A stretch of 64,000 bases of DNA from Vreelandella lutescens (GCF_014640815.1 NZ_BMHM01000005.1:62001-126000), one strand, 5' to 3'; shown: positions 16,971 to 27,024, numbered from the stretch's first letter. The notes: generated by a model not told the origin, from the letters alone. Made by a program: numbers and translations.

Positions 16971-17194
16971 CGGCGGTTTAATGGAACAATATTGTGAAAG
17001 CGACCCTGGTCAGTAAACGTAATCCGAAACACCCCGTGCACGCCCTCCTGCCCTACGACACGATGCAATGCCTGAGCTGGAAACACCACCCAGCGGCCAT
17101 CCACACTGCGCGTCCGCACATTGTCATAATGGCCTTCATAATAGGCTAAACATTCGGTGACACTTAAATGAAGAATGACGTCAATGGAGTGCAT
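16967..17194 (-). CDS. DUF2835 family protein
   Basis: A 75-residue small protein starting MHSIDVILHLSVTECLAYYE; an in-frame TTG at 17206 would add four residues. It has the DUF2835 pattern: hydrophobic strand, ECLAYYEG, a basic segment, DGRWVVFPAQALHRVV, GVHGVFRITF and a final strand. The family is common in Gammaproteobacteria, probably a small single-domain beta-rich protein of unknown role. It is the first gene of a two-gene unit with 16575-16970. Confidence 0.8.
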   Translation of the reverse strand: MHSIDVILHLSVTECLAYYEGHYDNVRTRSVDGRWVVFPAQALHRVVGQEGVHGVFRITFTDQGRFHNIVPLNRR

Positions 17195-17267
17195 AACGTT
17201 GCGCAATTCGGCTGGCTCACAGATACTCTATGCTAACTGAAATAGCCGCAAATATCGGTAACCGCTT

Positions 17268-17873
17268 ATGGATCTTTCCTCTATTAACGTGTACACCGCG
17301 TCCTCCGTGGGCTGGACATCCCCCACGCCGCCTGCTGCCCGAGTGTCGCGTAATGAGACTGACAGCGCCTCTGAGGCGGTTGACGATGTCCGTGAAGGCG
17401 AAGAAACCAGCGCCAGCGATACGCCCACTGGCCCTACGCGTCCTGATGGCACACCGCTGGCACCTGAAGAGATCCAACAGCTCGAACAGCTAAAACAGAC
17501 TGACCGTGAAGTGCGCCAGCACGAGATGGCGCACCAAACCGTCGGAGCACCGTATACTGGCGGCGCCACTTATGAGTACGAAGTTGGCCCAGATGGCAAA
17601 CGTTACGCTGTCGCTGGTGAGGTCTCGATTGATTATGGCCCGGTGCCAGGCGACCCCCAAGCCACCGTCGAAAAAATGCAGACCGTCATCGCCGCAGCGC
17701 TAGCGCCTGCCGACCCCTCCCCTAAAGATTTGCAGGTAGCCGCGCAGGCTCGCCAATATCTATTGGAAGCCAAACTGGAAGCGGCGCGGGAACAGAGCGA
17801 AATGAATCAGGCCCGTACAGAGCAAGCAAGCGACGTAGCGGTCAATGACGAACCGCCGGAGCAGGCCGCATAA
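17268..17873 (+). CDS. SprA-like putative metalloprotease (CJM1_0395 family)
   Basis: A 201-residue protein. The N-terminal third is low-complexity and Ser/Ala/Asp-rich. The conserved core near residues 70-170 reads LKQTDREVRQHEMAHQTVGA, then YEYEVGPDGKRYAVAGEVSID, then KMQTVIAAALAPADPSPKDL. HEMAH is an HExxH zinc motif, and this core is typical of the SprA-related putative metalloprotease family. The tail is a Glu/Ala-rich helix. No clear signal peptide. Peptidase activity is inferred only from the motif. A hairpin overlapping the stop codon ends the gene. Confidence 0.8.
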   Translation: MDLSSINVYTASSVGWTSPTPPAARVSRNETDSASEAVDDVREGEETSASDTPTGPTRPDGTPLAPEEIQQLEQLKQTDREVRQHEMAHQTVGAPYTGGATYEYEVGPDGKRYAVAGEVSIDYGPVPGDPQATVEKMQTVIAAALAPADPSPKDLQVAAQARQYLLEAKLEAAREQSEMNQARTEQASDVAVNDEPPEQAA

Positions 17874-17885
17874 CGGCCTGCTTTG
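17860..17885 (+). terminator. Hairpin overlapping the stop of the SprA-like gene
   Basis: AGCAGGCCG-CATAA-CGGCCTGCT, a 9-bp stem whose loop contains the stop codon TAA, followed by a short TT. It may serve both converging genes. Confidence 0.6.
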
Positions 17886-17899
17886 GCGCACCTTTACCA

Positions 17900-19702
17900 C
17901 TATTGAAGTGTGGCCAAGCCGCGCCAATCCTGACGTTCTGGCCAATGGGCTAACCATACCGGCATGGCCTCTGGCGGCATAGGACGTGCGATACCGTACC
18001 CCTGAGCCAACTCGCACCCCAACGCCATAAGCGCCTTTGCATGTGCCAGGGTTTCCACCCCTTCTGCCAGCATAGGGCGCTGAAACCGGTTGGCCATGTA
18101 AATCACGCTTTCTACAATCGCCATGTCGTTTTGGTCGATCAGCATATCGCGAACAAAACTCTGGTCGATTTTAATCAAATTGACGGGCAGCTGGCGCAAA
18201 TGCGTCAGCGATGAAAACCCCGTCCCAAAGTCATCAATCGCAAACCCCACCCCCAGCGCTTGGCAACGCGCCATGTTTTTCAATGCTGCCTGCACATCGT
18301 GCATGGCCGCGCTCTCGAGCACTTCAAGCTTTAATAACGATGGCGATACCGTAGGATAGCGCGCCAGCAGGTCGGCCAAGCGCTGGCTAAACGTATTCAC
18401 CAACAGGTGTGACGGGCTGATATTGACGTTCACCGGTAGTGAGATGCCGTCGCTTTGCCACAGCGTGAGCTGGCGCAGCGCGTGCTCTAACACCCACTCG
18501 CCGAGATCAACCTCTAGCGGCGTGCCATCAATAATGGGTAAGAACTCTCCCGGCGAAAGCAGCCCCAGTTCGGGGTGTTGCCAGCGAATCAACGCCTCGA
18601 CCCCCACCACTTGCCCGCTGCGCATATCGACTTGAGGCTGGTAGAACAGGCGCAGCTCATCATGGTTAATCGCATCCATAAAGCGCTGGCGCTGTTCATG
18701 ACGCACCTGCAGCCTGCGGTCATGGTTAGGATCGAAAAAGTGGTAGGTATCTCGCCCTCGCTGCTTAGCTCGGTACATCGCTTGATTCGCGTGGCGTAAC
18801 AGCACATCGCCCTGTGCATGGTCATTCGGGAAACAGGTAATACCCAGGCTTGCGGTGAGGTAAATCGTCTGGCCTTCAATCAGCAGCGGTTGGCGTATCG
18901 AGGCTAGCAGCTTCTCAAAAAACGTCTCTTCCACGCCGTGATGAAGCAGCAGTACAAACTCATCGCCGCCAATACGGGCCAGCACATCATCGCCAAACAG
19001 CAGATGGCTAATCCGCTGTGCAAATGCTGATAGCAGCGCATCGCCTACCTGAGGGCCCAATCGATCATTAATGGTTTGAAAATGATCAATATCCAGCGCG
19101 CACACCGCCAGTGGCAGCTGCCGGTTTTCGGCATGCTGGATCGATTCCTGAATCAGCTGGGTTAATAGCTGAAGATTCGGCAGGCCTGTCAGCGCATCAA
19201 AATAGACTTCGCGGTTCAAATGGCGCGCATGGGAGGGAATCGCGGAAAGATCCGCCAAAACGATCACATGGTGATCCACTCGCCCTCGCTCATCGCGCAC
19301 CCGATTGATCGACATCATACCGGGATAGAACTGCCCATCGTGGCTGCGGTAGCTAATTTGCCCCTTGCTACGGTCACGCAGCTGCAGCTCTTCACGCATT
19401 AAACGAGTAGTGCGGCTATCATCAAGAGGCAGAATACTGAATGCCTCGGGGGACTTCCCCTTTACCTCGTGCAGTGCCAAGCCAGTCAGCTCGCTAAAAG
19501 CGGGGTTAGCATCCACCACGCAGTTATCTGCGTTGGTAATAATGATGGCCTCATTAGCGTAGCGAAAGGCCGATTCAGCAGGCGTAAATGGGGTACTGGA
19601 ATCCATAACCGACATCGCGACAGCGTTAAAGGCAAGTGACGCTGTATGAGTGGCTGGCTGAGGCAAAGACTGCTCCTTTGGATCATTCAAGGGCGGGCAC
19701 AT
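17900..19702 (-). CDS. PAS-GGDEF-EAL c-di-GMP protein (cytoplasmic)
   Basis: A 600-residue protein without membrane segments. A PAS domain (SAFRYANEAIIITNADNCVV...) covers about residues 40-160, GGDEF 165-330 and EAL 345-590. The cyclase site is intact (RIGGDEFVLLL). The EAL side has GVEALIRW, DDFGTGFSSL, KIDQSF and AEGVE, but the second acidic motif reads EVLES where EVTES is usual. It could therefore be bifunctional or mainly a cyclase; activity cannot be decided here. It is transcribed convergently with the SprA-like gene and is monocistronic. Confidence 0.9.
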   Translation of the reverse strand: MCPPLNDPKEQSLPQPATHTASLAFNAVAMSVMDSSTPFTPAESAFRYANEAIIITNADNCVVDANPAFSELTGLALHEVKGKSPEAFSILPLDDSRTTRLMREELQLRDRSKGQISYRSHDGQFYPGMMSINRVRDERGRVDHHVIVLADLSAIPSHARHLNREVYFDALTGLPNLQLLTQLIQESIQHAENRQLPLAVCALDIDHFQTINDRLGPQVGDALLSAFAQRISHLLFGDDVLARIGGDEFVLLLHHGVEETFFEKLLASIRQPLLIEGQTIYLTASLGITCFPNDHAQGDVLLRHANQAMYRAKQRGRDTYHFFDPNHDRRLQVRHEQRQRFMDAINHDELRLFYQPQVDMRSGQVVGVEALIRWQHPELGLLSPGEFLPIIDGTPLEVDLGEWVLEHALRQLTLWQSDGISLPVNVNISPSHLLVNTFSQRLADLLARYPTVSPSLLKLEVLESAAMHDVQAALKNMARCQALGVGFAIDDFGTGFSSLTHLRQLPVNLIKIDQSFVRDMLIDQNDMAIVESVIYMANRFQRPMLAEGVETLAHAKALMALGCELAQGYGIARPMPPEAMPVWLAHWPERQDWRGLATLQ

Positions 19703-19849
19703 GCGTCTCTGCTCTCCTCTTATAAGCGGTAGTTATTTAATGACTTTTGGTCATATTAACACCGTCTTGCCGCACGTGTTTTAGATTCAACAGCGCTGAA
19801 TCAACGCGAAAGCTCCTTTAGAAATGTCCACAGAAATAGGTGTGGCATT

Positions 19850-19882
19850 AAAAAAGGGAGCGTTCAGCCCCCTTTGATTTAC
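19850..19882 (-). terminator. Terminator after the chemoreceptor gene
   Basis: On the - strand an AAAGGG...CCCTTT-type stem around GCTGAACG is followed by a T run, 14 bp after the chemoreceptor stop at 19896. Confidence 0.7.
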
Positions 19883-19895
19883 CACCGTTGACTTA

Positions 19896-21857
19896 TCAAC
19901 CATAAGTGAGCTGACGATGCTCGCTGGGGGCCAGCTCACCGACGTGAAAGCGGCTCACCAGCGTCGACATCCCATCTGCCTGTTCATCCAATGAACGACT
20001 CGCGGTGGCGACTTGCTCTACCAGTGACGCATTTTGCTGCGTAACATCTTCGAGCTGGGCCATTGCATGGCTAATTTGCTCAACACCAGCCGACTGCTCA
20101 TGGCTCGCGGTGGCAATCTCATCCACCAGTACGGCCACTTGCTGAACTCGCTCAGCGATTTGCGCTAGCGTCGTGCTCGTCGTGGACACCAGTGCTTCAC
20201 CTTCGCTAATACACGCCACGTTATTATCGATTAAACGCCGTATCTGGCTCGCCTCCTCAGCGCTGCGACTAGCAAGTTTGCGTACTTCGTCAGCGACAAC
20301 GGCAAACCCCCGCCCGTGCTCACCAGCACGAGCGGCTTCAACAGAAGCATTCAGCGCTAATAAGTTCGTTTGGAAAGCAATCTTATCAATGGCGACAACA
20401 ATAGAGGTCACTTGCTCGTTTGCCTGATGAATCTGCTGCATGGCTTGGCGTGCCTGCATCGCCACGTCAGTGGCCTCTTGTGTTTGAACCGCCACATCGC
20501 CGGTCATCTTTTGGGCTTGGTGCGCATTCTCCGCATTTTGACGTACAGTGGCAGTCATCTGCTCCATACTAGAAGCTGTTTGCACCAGAGAGGCCGACTG
20601 CTCTTCGGTGCGCTGCGCCAAGTCCTGATTGCCCTGTGCGATTTCATTACTGGCCAGCGCCACAGACTGCGCGTTGCGTTTCATCTCTGCCACCAGCTGC
20701 TCCGTTTGCGAAGACGCATCGTTAACGGCTTGATAGAGCTTAGACAACTCGTCACGCCCGAGAACCGGCAAGCGCTGAGTAAGATCATCCCCCCGGGTGG
20801 CAATACTCACCAGGGCCTGCTGAAGCGGCTGAGTAATGGTGCGCACAATAAGCATGGCGATGCCTACTGCCACCATTGTGGTAATGACAGCAATGCTCAA
20901 ATACCACCATAGCGACTGCTGAGCCTGCCGTTTTAGCGCATCCGTGGTCGCGACAATGGCACCTGCGGCACTGTCTTCGAGTGTTTTCAAACGGCTAATT
21001 TTGACAGTTTGCCAATCGAACCACTCTTCGGAACTCACGCCGTAATTGCCACTTTGCTGAATAGCCAATGCTCGCCGTGCTAACACGCGCTCGATCTCAG
21101 GACCACTTAGCGCACGACTTAACGCTTCGCGCTGCGTGTCGTCAGACATCACCCGGTAAGATTCTAAAAAGGCGTGCTCGGCCCCTACCAAAGAGAGCAA
21201 CCGCTGAAGCGTGCTATCAGGCATCTCATCTGCCGCAAATACATTAGAGAGTAGCGCTCGCTCAATGCCCGCTAAGTCTTTGGCTTCAAGAAGGTTGTAG
21301 TAGGCCGCCAGCTGACGCGTAATAGTTCCTTCGCCCGTCAAGTGAGCCAGCTCCCCCACCAGTGACATTAAGGTACTGTTTAGCTCCGTATAGTGAGCAA
21401 GCGCATCGGAGGTAGGCACGCTGAGCTGGTCTACCTGACGACGCATCGCTTGGACACCCTGCCAGCGCTGCTCAATCTCCATTAGCAATGCGTTCAACCC
21501 TGCACTCAGTTGACCTGCTTCCAATGCTTGGCGCTGTTGAAAAAAGACCTCTGCCGCCGCTTCCGTGGAAGGACGTTGCTGGCTCAAGCGGTTCCCAAAT
21601 GAGTTGCCTTGACTGCCGATAAATCCAGCCGTCATACCTCGCTCTAGCTGTACTTGATGCACCCAGTTGCCGGACTGTTGTGCCAACGCCGTCAGCGCCT
21701 GAATACGCGAAAGCTCCGTCACGGCAGCCTGCCGTTCTAAAATACCGCTGGTAGCGAACCAGCCAAGTGCTATCAAAGGTAATATCAACACCAGGGCAAA
21801 TTTATACCGCATCGATAAGCGGTGGAGCAGCTCTTTCATCGCGTTGCTTAGCCTCAA
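19896..21857 (-). CDS. Methyl-accepting chemotaxis protein with NIT sensor domain
   Basis: A 653-residue transmembrane chemoreceptor. TM1 is near residues 17-34. The periplasmic part near 40-310 matches the nitrate/nitrite-sensing NIT domain: [19 protein letters not shown] and a helical bundle. TM2 is near 315-338, HAMP near 338-395, and the long signalling coiled coil near 400-640 has the invariant tip [20 protein letters not shown]...[15 protein letters not shown]. It would couple an external signal, possibly nitrate or nitrite, to CheA. It stands alone without che genes nearby. Confidence 0.9.
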   Translation of the reverse strand: MRLSNAMKELLHRLSMRYKFALVLILPLIALGWFATSGILERQAAVTELSRIQALTALAQQSGNWVHQVQLERGMTAGFIGSQGNSFGNRLSQQRPSTEAAAEVFFQQRQALEAGQLSAGLNALLMEIEQRWQGVQAMRRQVDQLSVPTSDALAHYTELNSTLMSLVGELAHLTGEGTITRQLAAYYNLLEAKDLAGIERALLSNVFAADEMPDSTLQRLLSLVGAEHAFLESYRVMSDDTQREALSRALSGPEIERVLARRALAIQQSGNYGVSSEEWFDWQTVKISRLKTLEDSAAGAIVATTDALKRQAQQSLWWYLSIAVITTMVAVGIAMLIVRTITQPLQQALVSIATRGDDLTQRLPVLGRDELSKLYQAVNDASSQTEQLVAEMKRNAQSVALASNEIAQGNQDLAQRTEEQSASLVQTASSMEQMTATVRQNAENAHQAQKMTGDVAVQTQEATDVAMQARQAMQQIHQANEQVTSIVVAIDKIAFQTNLLALNASVEAARAGEHGRGFAVVADEVRKLASRSAEEASQIRRLIDNNVACISEGEALVSTTSTTLAQIAERVQQVAVLVDEIATASHEQSAGVEQISHAMAQLEDVTQQNASLVEQVATASRSLDEQADGMSTLVSRFHVGELAPSEHRQLTYG

Positions 21858-22035
21858 GTCATATCATTAGGGGAGGTAAGCGGCGTACTCGTTTATTGTC
21901 CGTGCCTTTAAGACACATTATTAGCTAAGTTTGCCGCACTTTGCGGCTAAATTAAATATGCTTAGCCAGCAAGGCGACATGAGTGTAACGCGAAGAAAAG
22001 ATCCTGCATTGACGTAGGTCAGCATTGGACACACC

Positions 22036-22515
22036 TCAAGGTGCCACCGATGCCGCCCCTAAAAAGCGCTGCTGCCAGTAATCAATATCCAGCGGCACGC
22101 TGACCACTGCGCGGCCGCTACCCGGGGCGTGAATCATCTGGCGGTTGCCGCCGTAGATGCCCACGTGCGTGGCTTTGTTGCCATCGCCGAAAAAGAGCAG
22201 GTCGCCGGGGCGCGGGGCGTCTACCTGAGGAAGTGCGCGGAACTGGCCATCGGCAGTGCGTGGCACGCGGATACCGGCGGCGCGGTAGGTCATTTCAACT
22301 AACCCTGAGCAGTCCAGGCCATCCGGAGAGTTGCCGCCAAAGCGGTAGGGCGTGCCAATGGCCTGCTGCGCATGGGAGAGAATTAACGCGCGCTCCATCG
22401 AGATGCCCGATGGCAGGCTGGGCGCGGGGGTCATAGCCACGTCTTTACTGGCACATCCGGCTAAAAGTAGAAGGGCAAACAGCGCAAACAGCGGAGAGAG
22501 GCGGGTTAACGGCAT
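22036..22515 (-). CDS. NlpC/P60 family lipoprotein endopeptidase
   Basis: A 159-residue lipoprotein. Lipobox LLAGC gives lipidated Cys21. The NlpC/P60 catalytic domain shows the nucleophile in NSPDGLDCSGLVEMTYRAAG and the histidine in KATHVGIYGG. The family cleaves D-Glu-mDAP or related peptide bonds in peptidoglycan; size and order resemble MepS/Spr-type proteins. GGAGCG precedes the ATG. It follows the phn-like operon on the same strand, 75 bp after the histidine phosphatase stop, without an evident functional link. Confidence 0.88.
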   Translation of the reverse strand: MPLTRLSPLFALFALLLLAGCASKDVAMTPAPSLPSGISMERALILSHAQQAIGTPYRFGGNSPDGLDCSGLVEMTYRAAGIRVPRTADGQFRALPQVDAPRPGDLLFFGDGNKATHVGIYGGNRQMIHAPGSGRAVVSVPLDIDYWQQRFLGAASVAP

Positions 22516-22590
22516 GAAAACGCTCCAAGTTAGCCTAGAGCTCTTATCATGGCCTAAGCGTCGTTGACCCGCTACTGCTTCCCATCGACG

Positions 22591-23220
22591 TTACCGCCCT
22601 ACCCACTCAATAAAGGTGCTTTCACCCAGCGCGTGGCGCTCATGGCGTAGCCGACTCATGGCCGCATAGGGTAAATCCATCACTAAGCCATTACTGAGCG
22701 GTTGCTCCAGCACTTGGCGTAGCAGCGCGTTGCACACAAACAGGTGGGCGACGACAAGGACATGTTGGCCGGGAGGATTCGCCAAAAGCCGCCGCCACGC
22801 TTCGCTCACGCGGGCATCCAGCTCAGCAAGGGTTTCACCGCTGGGCGGCGCGGCGCGGGCGGGGTCGTACCAGAAGGCACTCATCTGCTCACTGCCTTCC
22901 TGTTCGTACACCTGGGCATAGGTTTTCCCTTCCCACTCGCCTAAGTGCAGCTCTGCTAGGTCGTCGTCCACCTGTACCGGCAGGTCGAATTCCTCCCCTA
23001 GCCAGAGCGCAAATTCCCGGCACCGAGCCAATGGCGAGCTCACAATGGCATCATAGGGTGGCCGACCATCGACCGTATGGCGCATCACCGCATCGGTCAC
23101 CTGCTGCCAGCCAGTATCACTGAGCGGGTGATCGGTACTGCCGCGCAGCATTCGCCCTCCCAGCGGTTCACCGTGACGCATCAGATCAAACGTGGTGATC
23201 TCGGCATTTGGAAAGCGCAT
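22591..23220 (-). CDS. Histidine phosphatase family protein, last gene of phn-type operon
   Basis: A 209-residue phosphoglycerate-mutase-like phosphatase. The catalytic RHGE (LMRHGEPLGGRMLRG) is near residue 15, followed by LSDTGWQQV, SSPLARCREFA, the acid LAELHLGEWEGKTY and a second histidine in VVAHLFVCN. In most relatives the last motif is SHGGVIR-like, so the Gly-Gly is replaced by Leu-Phe. It starts 25 bp after the second permease stop and is preceded by AAGGAA, so it is probably co-expressed with the phosphonate-type importer. It may dephosphorylate an imported ester or a downstream product; CobC-like functions are an alternative. Confidence 0.8.
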   Translation of the reverse strand: MRFPNAEITTFDLMRHGEPLGGRMLRGSTDHPLSDTGWQQVTDAVMRHTVDGRPPYDAIVSSPLARCREFALWLGEEFDLPVQVDDDLAELHLGEWEGKTYAQVYEQEGSEQMSAFWYDPARAAPPSGETLAELDARVSEAWRRLLANPPGQHVLVVAHLFVCNALLRQVLEQPLSNGLVMDLPYAAMSRLRHERHALGESTFIEWVGR

Positions 23221-23245
23221 ATCGGTTTTCCTTTATTTGGGCGAA

Positions 23246-24061
23246 TTAAATAATAGCGTGACGAACACGAGCCGAGACCCACTCCGACACCAGCACCGTG
23301 GCAAAAATGAGCACGAAAATCACGCTGACCTGATTCCAGGCCAAGCTGTTGATCGACGCGTTCAGCTGCAGACCGATGCCGCCCGCGCCCACCAGGCCCA
23401 GCACCGTGGATTCACGAATGTTGATGTCCCAGCGGTACACGCTGATCCCCGCAAAGGCAGGCATGACTTGCGGCAGCACGCCATAGTTCATCACCTGCAA
23501 GCGGCTGGCACCGGTGGCGCTGATGGCTTCTACCGGCGTAGGGTGAATCTCTTCAATGGCCTCGTAGAGCAGCTTACCCACAAAGCCAATCGATCGCAGC
23601 GCGATGGCGATGATACCGGCCAGCACGCCAGGGCCCAGAATGGTCACCAGCAGCATGGCCCAGATGAGTGAGTTAATAGAGCGCGAGGAAACAATGATCA
23701 TCAACGCCAAGCTGCGTACAAGGGGATGCGGTGTGGTGTTACGCGCCGCCAAAAAAGCGACAGGAAACGCCATCATAATACCCAGTGCAGTGCCCAACGT
23801 GGCGATATTCAGCGTGTCCCACATGGGTTTCCACAGCTGGCTGGCATATTCCCAGCGGGGCGGCATCATACGGCTAATCAAATCGCTGCCCTGGCGGCCA
23901 GCGTCTTCGACAAACACCCACATGGTGTTGTCAGAAATCACTTTCCAGCAGAGTAAGAACAGGCTGATACCCGCCAGCCAGGCGATATACTGTAGCCACT
24001 GAGCGCGGGTGGTGCGCCGCTGCCACTGCGGCACCCCTTGAGGTGAAGATGAAACTGGCAT
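23246..24061 (-). CDS. phnE: Phosphonate-type ABC transporter permease PhnE (2)
   Basis: A 271-residue inner-membrane permease. The hydrophobic helices and the coupling region EEIHPTPVEAISATGASRLQ followed by VMNYGVLPQV...YRWDINIRESTVLGLVGAGG are diagnostic of PhnE. It is the second of two related permeases in the operon and likely forms a heterodimer with the first. AAAGGGA lies before the ATG and a 62-bp gap separates it from the upstream permease. Confidence 0.9.
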   Translation of the reverse strand: MPVSSSPQGVPQWQRRTTRAQWLQYIAWLAGISLFLLCWKVISDNTMWVFVEDAGRQGSDLISRMMPPRWEYASQLWKPMWDTLNIATLGTALGIMMAFPVAFLAARNTTPHPLVRSLALMIIVSSRSINSLIWAMLLVTILGPGVLAGIIAIALRSIGFVGKLLYEAIEEIHPTPVEAISATGASRLQVMNYGVLPQVMPAFAGISVYRWDINIRESTVLGLVGAGGIGLQLNASINSLAWNQVSVIFVLIFATVLVSEWVSARVRHAII

Positions 24062-24123
24062 GCGTGGTCCCTTTTGCCTAAAGGCAGTACGAAAATGGTT
24101 GGCAACAAGCGTGCGATGCGGCG

Positions 24124-24951
24124 CTACTGCGTCCAGCGACGCACATGGCTAGAGGCGTACTCACTCATCAGCACAATGGCGATGATGATCAGCAAGATGG
24201 CGGCCGATGTGCCGTACTCATAGCGGCTGAGTGAGGTGTTTAACGTCGCGCCAATACCACCCGCCCCGACAATGCCAATCACCGACGACTCGCGGAAGTT
24301 GATATCTAGCCGATACATGGAAAGCCCGATCAAACGCGGCATCACCTGCGGCTGCACGGCGTGGTTCATGGTTTGCCACCAGCTCGCTCCGGTGGCGCGC
24401 ACCGCTTCTACCTGCTTCCAATCGAGGTCTTCAATATCCTCTGCCAGCAGCTTGGCCATAAAGCCGATAGTGGCAAAGGCCAATGTGAGCATGCCCGCAA
24501 AGGGGCCAAAGCCAAACATCACCACGAACAAGATCGCGATAATAATTTCTTGAAAGGTACGCGAGACGGCAATAATCGCCCGACACACCGCATACACTGG
24601 CAACGGCGCAATATTTTTGGCAGCACCTAAGCCCACGGGTATGGCCAGCAAAACGCCGATCACTGTGGACGTCAGCGTCATGGTCAGACTTTCCATTAAC
24701 CCGGCCAGAATGTCGTTTTGCCGGCTCATGAAATCAGGCTGCAAAAACGCACCTAGAAAGTTAAGGGCGCGCCCCGAGCCTTCGGCGACGCGCGCCCAGT
24801 TCACTTCCACCGATGCCAACGCCAGCAGCAGGTAAACCACGCCACCCAACACCAGCGCCCAGCGCAGCCGAGAGCTTTCAATCAGCGGCAGCCGCCGCCA
24901 CTGGCCTTGGCGGGCACTCTGTTGGCGTGCTGAAGAGTTCGCCGTGCTCAT
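24124..24951 (-). CDS. phnE: Phosphonate-type ABC transporter permease PhnE (1)
   Basis: A 275-residue inner-membrane permease. The coupling region [20 protein letters not shown], followed by [21 protein letters not shown] and VGAGGIG, marks the PhnE family. Its ATG overlaps the phnC stop as ATGA, so translation is coupled. Together with PhnE2, PhnC and PhnD it makes a complete importer for phosphonate, phosphite or a related compound. Confidence 0.9.
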   Translation of the reverse strand: MSTANSSARQQSARQGQWRRLPLIESSRLRWALVLGGVVYLLLALASVEVNWARVAEGSGRALNFLGAFLQPDFMSRQNDILAGLMESLTMTLTSTVIGVLLAIPVGLGAAKNIAPLPVYAVCRAIIAVSRTFQEIIIAILFVVMFGFGPFAGMLTLAFATIGFMAKLLAEDIEDLDWKQVEAVRATGASWWQTMNHAVQPQVMPRLIGLSMYRLDINFRESSVIGIVGAGGIGATLNTSLSRYEYGTSAAILLIIIAIVLMSEYASSHVRRWTQ

Positions 24952-25820
24952 TGCGCGCCTCCACTCGCCAGCAGGCTTTGGCGCGGCACGGAGTGAGACT
25001 GGGTTGCGCGCAGCGGCTCAGCGGGATGAGTCACTTGCTCGCCATCTTCATCGTCATCGGCGGGTTCGGGAGTGGTGTCCCAATCTTCCTCACCGTAAAT
25101 AGTGGTGAGAATATCGCTGGTGAGTTCACTGGGCTTGCCATCGAACACAATTTCCCCTGCACGAAGCCCCACAATACGGTCAGCAAACTGCTGAGCCAGC
25201 GCCACATCGTGAATGTTGATAATGGCCGCTAACTCTCGCTCCGCGCATAGCTCTCGAATCAAACGCATAATCTGGCGCGAGGTTTTGGGGTCCAGGCTCG
25301 CGGTGGGTTCATCTACCAGCAGCAGTTTGGGGCTTTGCAGCAGCGCACGGGCAATGCCTACCCGCTGGCGCTGGCCACCGGAAAGCGCATCGGCGCGTTT
25401 ATCAATCGCATGCGGCAGGCCTACGCGTTCCAGCAGGCGAAAGGCTTCCGCCACGGCTTCCTGTGGGTAACGACGTAAGAAGCTGCGCCAGAACCCGACA
25501 TAGCCCAGCTGGCCAGAGAGGACGTTTTCCATCACGCTCAGGCGATCCACCAGCGCATACTCTTGGAAGATCATCCCCATGGAGCGGCGCGCATGGCGCA
25601 GGCGGCTGCCTGATAGCTTCGTCAGCTCCACATCTTCCAGACGAATACTGCCTTGAGTGGGCTCAACCAAGCGGTTAACGCAGCGAATTAATGTACTTTT
25701 ACCTGCGCCAGACGGGCCAATCAGCGCCATGACCTGCCCTTTGGGCAGTGACAGCTGGATATCAGTGAGCGCGCGGTCGCCGGTGGGGTAACGTTTGCCA
25801 ACGCCGGTGAGTGTCAACAT
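24948..25820 (-). CDS. phnC: Phosphonate-type ABC transporter ATPase PhnC
   Basis: A 290-residue ATPase. Walker [21 protein letters not shown] near residue 34, Q-loop [20 protein letters not shown], signature LSGGQRQR, Walker [13 protein letters not shown] and the switch in [20 protein letters not shown] are all intact and PhnC-like. The C-terminal 40 residues (acidic, then [12 protein letters not shown]) extend beyond the usual end and may be regulatory. GAGG precedes the ATG. It follows phnD by 125 bp. Confidence 0.92.
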   Translation of the reverse strand: MLTLTGVGKRYPTGDRALTDIQLSLPKGQVMALIGPSGAGKSTLIRCVNRLVEPTQGSIRLEDVELTKLSGSRLRHARRSMGMIFQEYALVDRLSVMENVLSGQLGYVGFWRSFLRRYPQEAVAEAFRLLERVGLPHAIDKRADALSGGQRQRVGIARALLQSPKLLLVDEPTASLDPKTSRQIMRLIRELCAERELAAIINIHDVALAQQFADRIVGLRAGEIVFDGKPSELTSDILTTIYGEEDWDTTPEPADDDEDGEQVTHPAEPLRATQSHSVPRQSLLASGGAQ

Positions 25821-25945
25821 GGGAAGTGCCTCAGTGTCTGATACTCAAGTGCTTATATGAATAAGGACTTATGTATTGAGCTACATAGCGGCTCGGCCAG
25901 AAGGTCGCCCTCCTGGCCGAGAAAACTAACGGAATGACCGATCGA

Positions 25946-26911
25946 TTAATCGCAGTCGTACGTCACACCATTGGCATCGGCAATAGTACGAATGACCGAC
26001 CAGTTTTCCTGATAGGTGATCGGAATAAACTGCGCTTCGCCGGAGTTAGCGAACTCTGCTTCCAGAGCGGTGCCTTCCCAGTCGTAGCTGAAGAACGCAT
26101 CCTGAATCTGCTGGGCAAGCTCTGGGCTCAGGTTGTGAGCCAAGCCATAAGCGGTGGTCGGGAACGTCTCAGAGGTGTAGATAATGTCGTAGTCACCTTC
26201 ATTAACGACGCCACGAGAGATCATCCGCGTGCCGACTGAGTTGGCAATAGCGGCCGCGTCATAGTCTTTATTCACGACACCCAGAATGGAGTTATCGTGA
26301 GAGCCAGAGAAGGCTGTTTCAAAATCTTCGCCGGCTTCCAGGCCGTACTCAGAACGCAGCAGCGCAGAGGGAGCACGAAAACCTGAGTTGGACGTTTCAG
26401 AGGTAAAGGCCAACTGACGGCCAGCCAGCTCATCCACCGACGTAATGCCGCTGCCTGGGTAGGTGATGATTTCCATCTCGTAACCAAAGCTGCCGTCTTC
26501 AGCGGCCATCATAGCGAAGGGGCGGAAGCCACCACAGTTCACCGCGACCGGCACACCACCGGTGTTGAAACCCGCCACATGCAGGCGGCCAGCGCGCAGC
26601 GCTTCTTGCTGGGCAGCGTTGGACTGCACAGGGAAGAACTGAACGTTTTTACCGGTAGCGTCGCTCAGGTGGTCCAGGAAGTCTGCCCATACGTCAGCAT
26701 AAACAGCTGGGTCTTCAACCGGCGTGTAAGCAAACACCAGCGTATCCGGGTCTACCCACTGCGACTCGTCGCTGGGCACATCCGCGATCATATCGCCATC
26801 GTTGTCCACATAGCGTGAAGAGAGGTCAGCAGAGGCAGTCACTGCGGCCAATGCAAACGTGCCTGCTACCGCAGCGCTCAGCAACGTACGAGAAAAAGAG
26901 AGAGTATGCAT
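25946..26911 (-). CDS. phnD: Phosphonate-type ABC transporter periplasmic binding protein PhnD
   Basis: A 321-residue periplasmic receptor. The signal peptide covers about residues 1-28 (ending TASA). Mature motifs TLVFAYTPVEDPAVYADVWA, the SNAAQQEALRAGRLHVAGF loop, FTSETSNSGFRAPSALL and FSGSHDNSILGVVNKDYDAA are those of PhnD proteins, where the Ser/Thr-rich loop holds the phosphonate or phosphite oxygens. It is the first gene of phnD-phnC-phnE-phnE-histidine phosphatase. A tandem array of PhoB-type half-sites lies 37-113 bp upstream of the start codon. Ligand unknown; no C-P lyase or phosphite dehydrogenase gene is nearby. Confidence 0.92.
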   Translation of the reverse strand: MHTLSFSRTLLSAAVAGTFALAAVTASADLSSRYVDNDGDMIADVPSDESQWVDPDTLVFAYTPVEDPAVYADVWADFLDHLSDATGKNVQFFPVQSNAAQQEALRAGRLHVAGFNTGGVPVAVNCGGFRPFAMMAAEDGSFGYEMEIITYPGSGITSVDELAGRQLAFTSETSNSGFRAPSALLRSEYGLEAGEDFETAFSGSHDNSILGVVNKDYDAAAIANSVGTRMISRGVVNEGDYDIIYTSETFPTTAYGLAHNLSPELAQQIQDAFFSYDWEGTALEAEFANSGEAQFIPITYQENWSVIRTIADANGVTYDCD

Positions 26912-26947
26912 GGATCACCTAAACGGGTTGTGAAACGTTAGGCGTTA

Positions 26948-27024
26948 TCATGATGCCTCGATATGACAGCGGTGGGACACTCTCATGACGCCTGGGTGAC
27001 GGCTTGGTGACAGCCTAGTGACAC
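26948..27024 (-). promoter_or_regulatory. Tandem PhoB-box array upstream of phnD
   Basis: Read on the - strand, seven consecutive 11-mers carry the PhoB half-site pattern (C/G)TGTCAY: GTGTCACTAGG, CTGTCACCAAG, CCGTCACCCAG, GCGTCATGAGA, GTGTCCCACCG, CTGTCATATCG, AGGCATCATGA. PhoB binds direct repeats with 11-bp period next to the -10 element. The array overlaps the last codons of the EAL-CBS-GGDEF gene and ends 36 bp before the phnD start codon. Confidence 0.8.
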
